6,175 bases of DNA, from assembly GCA_937890245.1 (NCBI GenBank), contig CALACF010000031.1, positions 1-6,175 on the forward strand, read 5' to 3'. The translations under genes were made by a program, and so were the position numbers. How positions within the stretch are numbered: position 1 is the first letter of the stretch; each line of letters opens with the position of its first letter. The stretch comes from an uncultured Flavobacteriales bacterium. GTDB taxonomy: Bacteria; Bacteroidota; Bacteroidia; Flavobacteriales_D; Sanyastnellaceae. Shown here in pieces: positions 1 to 6,175 of the stretch. The notes under the pieces are model-generated. The model made no database searches. It worked only from the letters and a program-made list of their open reading frames with translations, and had not been told where the DNA came from.

Positions 1-431
1 GCCTCGAAGGTTGCGCGAATTCCGCCGGTCGGGAATGAGGAGGCGTCGGGCTCCTGCTGAACGAGGAGGGTGCCGTCGAAGCGTTCGATTGCGCCACCGC
101 GGCCGTCGGGTGTGATGAAGCTGTCATGCTTTTCAGCAGTGCTACCCGTGAGTGGCTGGAACCAGTGCGTGTAGTGGGTTACTGCACGCGCCATGGCCCA
201 CTCCTTAAGAGACGAGGCGATTTGGTCGGCGACTTTGCGATCAATCCGGTCACCCTTCTCGATTGCGTCCATCACATGGTAGAAAGCCTCCTCAGTGAGG
301 TGCTCACGCATGGACTCCAGTGTGAAGGCGTTTTCACCGTAGTAGTCCGAGATCTTTGAAGAAGGCGTCTTCGGGAATTTGGGGGAACGCCCCATAACAT
401 CCTCGATGGCTTTTGTGCGGTAAGTCGACAT
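1..431 (-). CDS. glnN: Type III glutamine synthetase (GSIII), N-terminal part, truncated by window edge
   Basis: GSIII is a cytoplasmic enzyme that joins ammonia to glutamate using ATP, giving glutamine; it is a main ammonia-assimilating enzyme in many Bacteroidota. The 143 full codons seen here (family length is around 730) read from ATG at 431 and stay open to the window edge. Residues 86-105 carry HYTHWFQPLTG followed by EKHDSF, and residues 127-143 carry EPDASSFP then GGIRATFE. Both blocks are hallmarks of the GSIII N-terminal region and differ from GSI/GSII. The residues before them (about 28-85, starting SDYYGENAF) also match the usual GSIII N-terminus. The start is supported by the family-like N-terminus and by a promoter whose -7 element ends 5 nt before the ATG; there is no Shine-Dalgarno sequence. 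The gene follows the PNGase-like gene by 43 bp on the same strand. The family call is strong; the catalytic half is not in the window, so intactness cannot be judged. Confidence 0.93.
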   Translation of the reverse strand, partial: MSTYRTKAIEDVMGRSPKFPKTPSSKISDYYGENAFTLESMREHLTEEAFYHVMDAIEKGDRIDRKVADQIASSLKEWAMARAVTHYTHWFQPLTGSTAEKHDSFITPDGRGGAIERFDGTLLVQQEPDASSFPTGGIRATFE

Positions 432-436
432 AAGCG

Positions 437-466
437 CAAAATTACGCCAACACCCCCACCTGACAA
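437..466 (-). promoter_or_regulatory. Putative Bacteroidota-type promoter of glnN
   Basis: On the minus strand, TTG (464-466) is followed by a 19-nt spacer and TAATTTTG (437-444). This matches the Bacteroidota/Flavobacterium sigma-A pattern of a -33 TTG and a -7 TAnnTTTG with about 19 nt between them. Only 5 nt separate the -7 element from the glnN ATG, so transcription would begin at or within a few bases of the start codon, giving a leaderless or nearly leaderless mRNA. The match is seen directly; activity is inferred. Confidence 0.6.
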
Positions 467-475
467 GAGGGGTGT
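450..475 (-). terminator. Weak hairpin overlapping the PNGase-like stop codon
   Basis: The 7-bp arms ACACCCC (450-456) and GGGGTGT (469-475) are perfectly complementary, with a 12-nt loop. On the minus strand the hairpin begins on the last base of the TGA stop codon. It is followed by a mixed sequence with only a short T run (438-441) that belongs to the glnN -7 element, so it is a poor intrinsic terminator. It could give partial termination, 3'-end protection, or nothing. The glnN -33 TTG lies in its loop. Confidence 0.3.
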
Positions 476-3400
476 CACTCAATAATTACTCGACTTCTCA
501 CCACAGACCCCCTGTTTTTGAACTCCACCACGTAAATCCCGGAACTTCTACCGGTCATCGGGAGCGTTCCGCTAAGGTTCTGCCCGGCGCTCGCATGCAG
601 TCGGCCCTGTGACACGCGGCGCCCCATAATCTCGTACACAGCCCAATCCACACGGCCAGTAGCCAACCCCTCAAGTGAAAAATGCAATCGATCGCTGGCA
701 GGGTTGGGAAAAACGTCGAGCTGAAATAGCAACGGCACGTTGACAGAAAGGGTCTCATCGATGTCGTTGACAAGATTCGTTTCGAAGTGAAAATGGTGGA
801 GGATGCCCGCACCAAAATCCGACTCAAAGGTCTTGAAGTTCCCCCCCGCCTTTCGCAAGCGGATAAATCCACTGCCATCATCGTTTGCCCAGAAGGCAAT
901 GCCGTCGTCGTCGGTGTCGAAAACTTCAAAGGCGTAACAGCCACGATTGAGGTAGATCGTGTCCTTGTGGTTGGTGCCCGCCTCGAAATATTGACGTTCA
1001 AAATAGACCGTGCCGTCTGTGTTGGTTAGTCGCACTGAAGTTTCAGTGGGCGCCGAATTCGTCCGCACCCAAATGATGAGCCGGTTGTCGTCTGCGTCCT
1101 CGGGGTCATCCATGTACGTGTAAGTCGGTGGGCGCTGGAAGGCAGAGTGAACCTCGTCGTTCCAGGCGACTTCGTCGCTGCCTCCGTTGGGACCGCTGAC
1201 CTGCGCGAAAAAGCTCAGCGTTTCTTGAGCGTCTGAATCCTCTCCTTCCATGTACCATGCCAATTCATCTTCGGTCGTCAGCACAACTTCCTCCTGCTCA
1301 AGGAAGGCGAGCTCACCTGTCCAGTTGAAAGTCTGAGGAGATTCGGGGCGGCCGAAGATGATTGTGCATGAAGTAAGAAGTTCACTCCCACTATTGCGCA
1401 GCACCACGCGTGGGTGGTCACAGATCGGGTTGAATCGACTGTGGACCTTGTTGTCGCTCGGGGCGAGTACCTCGACGAGCTCCGCATCGACGTCGTGAAG
1501 TGCGGGGCCATACGCTATGACTTGCCCTTCAAAACGGTAGTTCCCGTAGGGGTCGTAGTCGACGTCGTACTCCACGGTGAAGGGCTCGGCCAGCGCACCA
1601 GGAGCTGCCGGTCCAGCGACGTAAGGTGTCAATTCCATCTCGCGCGTGTCCGTAGGCAGGCCCGGGCACCAGCCCGCGCGGTCATAGATCCAAGTTCCAC
1701 CTTGCGGGAAGAGTGGGTTGTCCCCGCATTCGCGCATGATTTCCCAGTCCCAATACTCCTGGCCATCGACCTTGACGCGGTGCGTATTTTCGCAGAACTC
1801 TCCGCAATTATTGCCGGAGCCGAAATCATGGCCCGAAGCGCGGGTGACCAACCGCCACATCTCTTCGCCCGCCTGTGGCGTGTAAACATGAGGAGCGACG
1901 GTTTCGTCGAAGTTCGACAGGTAGAACTTGCCCTTCCAGAAGGCCTCTACGTCGAGGACCTCACGCGCGGGTTCGCCTTCGATGAAGCGGAACTTGAGGT
2001 CGAGTAGCTCTTGCCAATTTCCGGCCTGCAACTCCACGCTATCGCGAAGCAAAGGCAGGTAGTCCGTGACATCGGACGTCCAAGTCCAGCCATCATCCCC
2101 GAGCGTTAGGCCAATTCCATATGGCGTTATGAATCGATTGAGCTCCACCCGGTTCACCACATCAAACGGCGCTCCGTAGTAGGTCAGCTCCTCATTGTAG
2201 ACTGTGCTTTGAAGGCCTGAGATCGGATAGCTGGCCGCGGTATCGCCCGTCTGCGTGATGCTGTAAGTCGCCCCTGGAAGGTGGTGGTAGCTTATGTCGG
2301 TCATGGCAACCGAAGTGTTGCCTGCACCCGCATTGCCAAGGCCACCATCCGCGATGCTGACCAGCGACCATGAGCTGAGGCTGGCCGGTGCGACCGGTTG
2401 TATTTCGAGCATTGAGCCGTCAACGATTCCCACTAAGTACTGCCCACGGGCAAATTTAATGCGCGGCCTGAATGATTGCGGGCCGCCCCCTTTGTGGAGC
2501 GCGCGCGCAGCATGCCCCTTGCGGAGCGTCGTTCCGTGGTGGTAGCCGGGGCCACCTTCGCTGCTACCACCATTGGCAAAAGCCGCAAGATTTGTCTCAG
2601 GCGCACCGTTGCCGTTTTCGAAGGTGTAGGAAACCAGCAATTCTTCGTACTGCGGATGGCTCGCATCGGGCACCCGGTCCATCCACGCTGCGATGACATC
2701 GGGCGTCAAGGCCGCGTCCCAGATTCGAAAATCATCGACGCTGCCGTTATAAAAATTGGACCAGCCTGCGGACGAGCCCAGATTCATCTTCACGATGCCC
2801 AGAATCGCGTGGTCCTTGTCTTCACCCGAATGCCAGAGCTCGCCGTTCTTATATATGTGCATGGTCGCAGCCGCCACATCCTTTGTGAAAGCCCAATGCA
2901 CCCAATGGCCAGCATAATCCTCCTCTTCCGCTTGAGCATCAATCCGGTCAACGCCCCCATCCTGCCCGCAATCCCAATACACGCGCCCGTTGCTCCACGG
3001 CAAATGCACATTCACAATCCGTTCTCCAGCCGCATTGATGCCCTCGAAGAGCGTTCCATCTTCAGGCTGCAACGCCACCTCTCCGTTTACCCAGCACTCG
3101 ATGGTGATGGCGCTGTCTAGGCCGGCCAATGCCTCTGGATCTACGGAAATTCTGTCGGGCGCTGTGAATTCCACAAACGCGTCCTGATTATTTGTAGCCC
3201 ACGCCCGTCCCGGCATTTCATCCCCGAGACAAAGTGCCGGCGACACAAGGCCTTCAACTGAAAAGTCCAGTACAATATTGGAATACCCATCCCACATAAT
3301 AGGCGGTGACAAGAGCAAGCTCAAAACGTCTGGATTGTTCTGGCCCACGCCGCCATCGGCATCCAGAGGATAGGCAAACGCCGTTTGCAAATCCCCTGTC

Positions 3401-4095
3401 CACGCGGTCAAAGACGTGTCCGCGCTCAAGGCCCATCGAACATCCAAGCGTCGGGCCACCGCATAACCCCAGCCGGAGACCTCCAAGCGATGAATCGGCC
3501 CGGCCTCCCCCGCTCCTAGAGCTTCCAGCTCAGTTGCAGTCCACATGTATTGCGACCTTGGCAACAACTCTACATCTGCTGTTGCAGCTTCATTTCCAGC
3601 GGGCATCGCTGCCTCTTCACTCATCACCTCTGCAGCAAAAATCGCAGATGCCGGTACCCATACAGAATCTGCCACCCCTTCGAAAAAGGGCAACAAGTCT
3701 GCCTGCTCGAAGTTCTGATCGGCGAGTAGCTTCCCCCCGTGGTGGATGGCCGTAGAGTCCAGTAAACCGGTGTGCTCGTACAAATACGTGTACGTCAAGT
3801 AATCCCACTCGCCGCAGGCATAGCCCAATCCGCCAGCGGTTCCATCCTCGAAACACTTCAAGGTATAGTCCATAAGCACCTTGCCGTACACCGCACCGTT
3901 GTCAGAGGCGGGGAAGTCAAACCAGCGCTTCCCGGGGCTGTCGTAATTGGCGTCCGGGTTGTTCTGCGCCTCGAAGGTGAAGGTCTGAACAGTGGTCGTG
4001 TCTGCCGTGGTCGCAGCCGACACTTGTCCGGTTCCAGAGGCCGCAAAAACCAAGGTCAATACAACCGAGGCACAGGCAAAAGCACATTTATTCAT
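475..4095 (-). CDS. Secreted PNGase F-related glycoamidase-like protein with LamG insertion and T9SS sorting domain
   Basis: A 1206-residue protein, probably exported by Sec and then by T9SS to the outer surface or medium. Residues 1-27 form a signal peptide with likely cleavage after VSA. Residues 35-105 resemble the start of PNGase F: C81 and C94 match its C51-C56 pair, and D98 in CGEWD matches catalytic D60. About 108-290 is an uncharacterised beta-rich region. About 300-475 is a LamG/concanavalin-like domain (ITIECWVNG, WVHWAFTKD, NGSVDDFRIWD). PNGase homology resumes at about 611-725 (RFITPYG at 654-660, then DVTDY), and the PNGase C-domain spans about 735-870. There C764-GEF-C768 holds E766, matching E206, and DRAGWCPG (805-812) holds R806, matching R248; C790-C810 match the third disulfide. 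About 885-985 is an Ig-like region, 1000-1100 a beta domain with an acidic TDDDGI loop, and 1120-1206 the type A sorting domain (VFPNPASDRL, SGIYVVEF). PNGase F cuts the Asn-GlcNAc amide of N-glycoproteins; activity here is inferred. R61 of PNGase F is replaced by Y99, and the E118 partner is unclear. The enzyme is far longer than the classical one (about 314 mature residues). Confidence 0.85.
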   Translation of the reverse strand: MNKCAFACASVVLTLVFAASGTGQVSAATTADTTTVQTFTFEAQNNPDANYDSPGKRWFDFPASDNGAVYGKVLMDYTLKCFEDGTAGGLGYACGEWDYLTYTYLYEHTGLLDSTAIHHGGKLLADQNFEQADLLPFFEGVADSVWVPASAIFAAEVMSEEAAMPAGNEAATADVELLPRSQYMWTATELEALGAGEAGPIHRLEVSGWGYAVARRLDVRWALSADTSLTAWTGDLQTAFAYPLDADGGVGQNNPDVLSLLLSPPIMWDGYSNIVLDFSVEGLVSPALCLGDEMPGRAWATNNQDAFVEFTAPDRISVDPEALAGLDSAITIECWVNGEVALQPEDGTLFEGINAAGERIVNVHLPWSNGRVYWDCGQDGGVDRIDAQAEEEDYAGHWVHWAFTKDVAAATMHIYKNGELWHSGEDKDHAILGIVKMNLGSSAGWSNFYNGSVDDFRIWDAALTPDVIAAWMDRVPDASHPQYEELLVSYTFENGNGAPETNLAAFANGGSSEGGPGYHHGTTLRKGHAARALHKGGGPQSFRPRIKFARGQYLVGIVDGSMLEIQPVAPASLSSWSLVSIADGGLGNAGAGNTSVAMTDISYHHLPGATYSITQTGDTAASYPISGLQSTVYNEELTYYGAPFDVVNRVELNRFITPYGIGLTLGDDGWTWTSDVTDYLPLLRDSVELQAGNWQELLDLKFRFIEGEPAREVLDVEAFWKGKFYLSNFDETVAPHVYTPQAGEEMWRLVTRASGHDFGSGNNCGEFCENTHRVKVDGQEYWDWEIMRECGDNPLFPQGGTWIYDRAGWCPGLPTDTREMELTPYVAGPAAPGALAEPFTVEYDVDYDPYGNYRFEGQVIAYGPALHDVDAELVEVLAPSDNKVHSRFNPICDHPRVVLRNSGSELLTSCTIIFGRPESPQTFNWTGELAFLEQEEVVLTTEDELAWYMEGEDSDAQETLSFFAQVSGPNGGSDEVAWNDEVHSAFQRPPTYTYMDDPEDADDNRLIIWVRTNSAPTETSVRLTNTDGTVYFERQYFEAGTNHKDTIYLNRGCYAFEVFDTDDDGIAFWANDDGSGFIRLRKAGGNFKTFESDFGAGILHHFHFETNLVNDIDETLSVNVPLLFQLDVFPNPASDRLHFSLEGLATGRVDWAVYEIMGRRVSQGRLHASAGQNLSGTLPMTGRSSGIYVVEFKNRGSVVRSRVIIE
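478..738 (-). other. T9SS type A sorting domain (C-terminal signal) of the PNGase-like protein
   Basis: This encodes about residues 1120-1206. It shows the standard order of a Por-type tail: LDVFPNPASDRLHFSLEG, then a WAVYEIMGRRV strand, then a glycine/serine turn with SGIYVVEFKNRG, and a final short basic-hydrophobic strand ending RVIIE. These tails direct proteins from the periplasm through the T9SS translocon and are normally cleaved during cell-surface attachment or release. Confidence 0.9.
2671..3198 (-). other. LamG/concanavalin-like jellyroll domain within the PNGase-like protein
   Basis: This stretch encodes about residues 300-475 of the PNGase-like protein. The LamG signature pieces appear in the usual order: an ITIECWV strand near residue 330, WVHWAFTKD with HIYKNGELWHSG near 398-424, and GSVDDFRIWDAALTPDVI near 451-468. 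Such domains often bind carbohydrate or act as spacers in surface enzymes. Here it sits between two parts of the PNGase N-domain. Boundaries are approximate. Confidence 0.75.
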
Positions 4096-4100
4096 CCGAG

Positions 4101-4127
4101 CAAGGTAGTCATAACCCCGCCCGCAAA
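4101..4127 (-). promoter_or_regulatory. Possible weak Bacteroidota-type promoter of the PNGase-like gene
   Basis: On the minus strand TTG (4124-4126, preceded by T at 4127) is followed after 16 nt by TACCTTG (4101-4107), a near match to TAnnTTTG lacking one T. The G of this element lies 5 nt before the PNGase-like ATG, the same geometry as at glnN. The short spacer and the imperfect -7 make this uncertain. Read-through from the aminotransferase gene is an equally good explanation. Confidence 0.25.
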
Positions 4128-4130
4128 GCG

Positions 4131-5327
4131 TCAGGCGCGCCCGGGGTAGGCTGCAAGGCCCGCCGCCAAAACTTCGACTGCTCGCCTGATCAAGCCCAGC
4201 TCCAAAACGTAGGCGATTCTCACTTCGTCACGCCCAGCGCCTGGCGTCGCGTAAAAACCCGTGGCGGGGGCCATCATGACCGTGTCGCCGTCGAGATCAA
4301 AGTGCTCGAGCATCCATTGGCAAAACTTGTCGCTCGAATCAATCGGCAACTGGACCAAACAATAGAAGGCACCACCTGGCAAGGGGCATAACACGCCCTC
4401 TATGGCATTCAATCCGCCGACAAGGGCGTCTCTTCGCTCGACATACTGGGCTTTCACTTCGGTGAAATAGCTGGCTGGCGTTTTCAAGGCGGCCTCCCCG
4501 GCCACCTGCCCCAGTGTCGGGGGCGACAAGCGGGCCATGGCAAACTTCATGCAGGCCTTGCGCACCGCCTCGTTGCGCGTCACCAGCGCCCCTACCCGTG
4601 CTCCGCACATACTGTAGCGCTTCGAAACCGAGTCGATCATTACGACGTTGTCGTCCAAGCCCTCGAGGGTCATCACCGAGGTGGGCAGCGTGTTGCTGTA
4701 GCAAAACTCGCGGTAAACCTCATCCGCAAAGAGGTACAGGTCGTGTTCAATGGCCAGATCTCGGATCGAGCCCAGCTCCTGGTCAGTGTATACGTAGCCG
4801 GTGGGGTTGCCGGGGTTGCAAATCAACAAAGCGCGCGTGCGCGACGTTATTCTCGATGCGATTTGTTCGACTGGAGGCAAGGCAAAACCGTCGTCGATGC
4901 TGGCGGTCACCGGGATGACTTTCACACCGGCGGTTTGGGCGAAGCCGTTGTAATTGGCATAAAAAGGCTCGGGGATGATGACCTCATCGCCTGGTTCCAG
5001 GCACGCCATAAATGCAAAAACAAGCGCCTCGCTTCCACCGGTGGTTACCAAGATCTGCTCAGGGGTCACGTTCACGCCAACCGTCGAATAGTACGCCGCC
5101 AAGCCCTCGCGGTAACTGGCAAAACCCTCGCTGGGGCTGTATTCGATCACTGTTCGGTCCAAGCCGCGCAGGGCCTCCAAAGCCACCTCGGGCGTTTCAA
5201 TGTCCGGCTGACCTATGTTCAAGTGCAACACGCGCTTGCCCGCCTGTTTTGCTGCAGTGGCAAAGGGGGTAAGCTTGCGTATGGGACTGTCGGGCATCTG
5301 CTGGCCCTTGGTAGAAATCTTCGGCAT
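4131..5327 (-). CDS. PLP-dependent class I/II aminotransferase, aspartate aminotransferase-like
   Basis: A complete 398-residue cytoplasmic enzyme of PLP fold type I, close to the usual 390-400 residues. It would move an amino group from an amino acid to a 2-oxo acid. Visible landmarks, with inferred roles by analogy to aspartate aminotransferase, are GQPDIETP (39-46, substrate-side loop), Y63 in the YSPSEG turn, GGSEAL (97-102, PLP phosphate), NPGNPTG (171-177, with N174 near the ring O3'), D202 and Y205 in ADEVYREF (pyridine N and O3'), S233 and K236 in SVSKR (K236 forms the Schiff base), R244 (phosphate) and R370 in DEVRIAY (substrate carboxylate). All key residues are present, so it should be active. 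The exact substrate cannot be read from sequence: aspartate, aromatic or other amino acids are possible. ATG at 5327 is chosen because MPKIS..GQQMP..PIRKL is the usual N-terminus of Bacteroidota relatives; M11 is an alternative. The region before the ATG is A-rich with no Shine-Dalgarno. The PNGase-like gene starts 35 bp after its TGA, so co-transcription is plausible. Confidence 0.92.
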   Translation of the reverse strand: MPKISTKGQQMPDSPIRKLTPFATAAKQAGKRVLHLNIGQPDIETPEVALEALRGLDRTVIEYSPSEGFASYREGLAAYYSTVGVNVTPEQILVTTGGSEALVFAFMACLEPGDEVIIPEPFYANYNGFAQTAGVKVIPVTASIDDGFALPPVEQIASRITSRTRALLICNPGNPTGYVYTDQELGSIRDLAIEHDLYLFADEVYREFCYSNTLPTSVMTLEGLDDNVVMIDSVSKRYSMCGARVGALVTRNEAVRKACMKFAMARLSPPTLGQVAGEAALKTPASYFTEVKAQYVERRDALVGGLNAIEGVLCPLPGGAFYCLVQLPIDSSDKFCQWMLEHFDLDGDTVMMAPATGFYATPGAGRDEVRIAYVLELGLIRRAVEVLAAGLAAYPGRA

Positions 5328-5376
5328 CGTCTTGTGTTTGGCGATAAAGTGCCGGCAATAATAACTGTGAAAATCA

Positions 5377-5407
5377 GAAAGCCGGCCCCTTTGCGGGACC
5401 GGCTTTC
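5377..5407 (-). terminator. Intrinsic terminator after the upstream T9SS protein gene
   Basis: A perfect 9-bp stem (GAAAGCCGG at 5377-5385 with CCGGCTTTC at 5399-5407) continues, after one bulged A (5398), with three more C-G pairs around a short loop containing TTTG. On the minus strand it lies about 40 nt after the stop codon at 5447 and is followed by TGATTTTC, a modest T-rich tail; an A-rich stretch precedes it. It separates the T9SS gene from the aminotransferase gene. An A-rich/T-rich flank on both sides means it could also act in the plus direction, but no plus-strand gene needs it. Confidence 0.8.
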
Positions 5408-5446
5408 CAAATTTTTCAAGAGGCTAGACCACCTCATGCTGACAGC

Positions 5447-6175
5447 TTACTGCGTCACCAAGAGCTTCTTCACCGTCATGTAGCTGCTCGAGCTGATGCG
5501 GATCTGGTACATGCCGCTTCCGAGGCCAGAGACATCGATGTCGAGCAAGTACTGCTGGTTGGCGCCTGCCGTTCCGTCGAACAAACCCTGGACGAGTACA
5601 CCGGACATCGTGTAGAGGTCGATGCGAATCCGCATGTTTTCGACCACCACAAATCCGAGTGTTGCCACATCCGTGGTTGGGTTCGGCATGAGGCCAGTGA
5701 TGCGGATTGGATCCTTCAAGCCAGAGGCACCCGTGGTGATCTCGTATGGCGTGTGGCCCTGTCCACCTGAAACCGTCGCTCCTTCGCCCGTCACTTCGCC
5801 TGTTCCGGCATCGGTGTAGGTAAAGACCGTTGAGTTTCCACAGTCGTCTGAAGCAGTGTACTGGTTCTCGATGCTCCAAGGGAGTGCACAATCGAGGTCC
5901 ATGGCCACGTCACCAGAAGAGGCCTGTTGGCCTTGGCTCACGCCGTCGACTACAATCTCTCCACTCCAGTAGAACCAAGCGCTCGCGCCGTAGTTGGCGT
6001 TCTGGTTGTTCGCACCGGCTCCGACCTGGAAGCCGTAGTAGTAGTTCAAAGGCTGATGGGTCATCGTCAAGTTCGATCCAGCGTAGATACCCGTTCCGGA
6101 CATCGAGCCATTCGACATGATGAAGTAAGACCAATCCTCCCAAGGCATCTCACCGGCCATGATGTCGGCACAGTC
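5447..6175 (-). CDS. T9SS type A sorting domain-containing secreted protein, C-terminal fragment
   Basis: The reading frame is open to the window edge (five further codons lie before the first in-window Met), so this is the last 242 residues of a longer protein and no start is assigned. Residues 1-95 are rich in Gly, Asn, Ser and aromatics (for example NYYYGFQVGAGANN) and look like an extracellular beta domain of unknown function. Residues 96-120 (DCALPW, then YTASDDCGNSTVFTY) resemble the end of an HYR/Ig-like repeat as found in large Bacteroidota surface proteins. A Gly/Thr-rich linker covers about 121-153. Residues 154-242 form the T9SS sorting domain, with LMPNPTTDVATLGF, a DLYTMSGVLV strand, SGMYQIRIS and the basic end MTVKKLLVTQ. 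The protein is therefore expected on the cell surface or secreted. The passenger function cannot be told from this part. An intrinsic terminator follows. Confidence 0.88.
   Translation of the reverse strand, partial: DCADIMAGEMPWEDWSYFIMSNGSMSGTGIYAGSNLTMTHQPLNYYYGFQVGAGANNQNANYGASAWFYWSGEIVVDGVSQGQQASSGDVAMDLDCALPWSIENQYTASDDCGNSTVFTYTDAGTGEVTGEGATVSGGQGHTPYEITTGASGLKDPIRITGLMPNPTTDVATLGFVVVENMRIRIDLYTMSGVLVQGLFDGTAGANQQYLLDIDVSGLGSGMYQIRISSSSYMTVKKLLVTQ
5450..5716 (-). other. T9SS type A sorting domain of the partial secreted protein
   Basis: This encodes the last 89 residues of the fragment. The PNP turn (MPNPTTD), the central DLYTMSG strand-turn and the SGMYQIRI strand followed by VKKLLV are the conserved elements of the Por-type tail. 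It differs clearly in sequence from the tail of the PNGase-like protein, as is usual between paralogous T9SS cargos. Confidence 0.88.

Noticed and set aside
1414..2007. Plus-strand open frame of 197 codons opposite the PNGase-like gene
   Set aside because: It is antisense to a well-supported coding frame with recognisable PNGase C-domain motifs, and its translation shows no family features. Long antisense frames are common in GC-rich DNA.
2476..3120. Plus-strand open frame of 214 codons opposite the LamG region
   Set aside because: The opposite strand encodes a clear LamG domain; the plus translation is Arg/Pro/His-rich with no motif.
3306..3755. Plus-strand Pro/Ser/Arg-rich open frame
   Set aside because: Low-complexity translation antisense to the PNGase-like gene; a shadow frame.
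4015..4095. Lipoprotein signal at the start of the PNGase-like protein (Cys at 4 and 8)
   Set aside because: The cysteines lie before the hydrophobic core, not at a lipobox after it. VSA followed by A fits signal peptidase I.
5348..5355. TATTATTG-like -7 element upstream of the aminotransferase
   Set aside because: The box actually lies near 5357-5364 on the minus strand, is only a partial match, and has no TTG at the proper distance (that position is inside the terminator stem). Too weak to list.
4743..5483. Plus-strand open frame of 246 codons opposite the aminotransferase
   Set aside because: It runs antisense through the aminotransferase and across the intergenic terminator, and no recognisable protein is encoded.
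5424..5891. Minus-strand 155-codon frame overlapping the T9SS fragment in another frame
   Set aside because: The overlapping frame encodes a recognisable T9SS tail; this one is His/Arg/Cys-rich and runs past the real stop codon without motifs.
1..6175. tRNA/rRNA genes, CRISPR arrays, insertion sequences, riboswitches
   Set aside because: Nearly all bases are coding; the three in-window gaps (43, 35 and 119 bp) hold only the promoter, hairpin and terminator elements described. No direct-repeat arrays or transposase motifs were seen.

Overview
The window looks like a piece of a Bacteroidota chromosome, most likely from a marine or metagenomic Flavobacteriales (Cryomorphaceae/Schleiferiaceae-like) organism. 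Three things point there: two proteins with C-terminal type IX secretion (T9SS) sorting domains, a type III glutamine synthetase of the Bacteroidota kind, and start codons without Shine-Dalgarno sequences. Two of those starts are preceded by matches to the Bacteroidota promoter pattern TTG - spacer - TAnnTTTG. The DNA is fairly GC-rich for that group. The lineage is inferred from protein style only.

All four genes lie on the minus strand, so the reading order is from high to low coordinates. (1) 6175-5447: the C-terminal 242 residues of a T9SS-secreted protein whose N-terminus is outside the window. It is followed by a strong intrinsic terminator (5377-5407). (2) 5327-4131: a complete fold-type-I PLP aminotransferase of the aspartate aminotransferase type. 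(3) 4095-475: a complete 1206-residue secreted protein related to peptide-N-glycosidase F (PNGase F), with a LamG domain and a T9SS tail, starting 35 bp after the aminotransferase. (4) 431-1: the first 143 codons of type III glutamine synthetase (glnN), starting 43 bp after the PNGase-like gene behind a good Bacteroidota-type promoter that suggests a leaderless message.

The most notable item is the PNGase-like protein. Its catalytic Asp motif (CGEWD) and the next conserved PNGase F block (RFITPYG) are about 20 residues apart in Elizabethkingia PNGase F but about 555 residues apart here. The glycoamidase domain therefore seems to be split by a very large insertion that includes a LamG/concanavalin-like fold. 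The six cysteines and the D60/E206/R248 equivalents are kept. A loose nitrogen theme can be drawn: PNGase-type deglycosylation yields a glycosylamine that releases ammonia, next to amino-group transfer and ammonia assimilation. This is inference. The genes do not form an obvious single operon beyond aminotransferase-PNGase, and no wholly new system, RNA gene, mobile element or CRISPR array is visible. No intergenic stretch exceeds about 120 bp.
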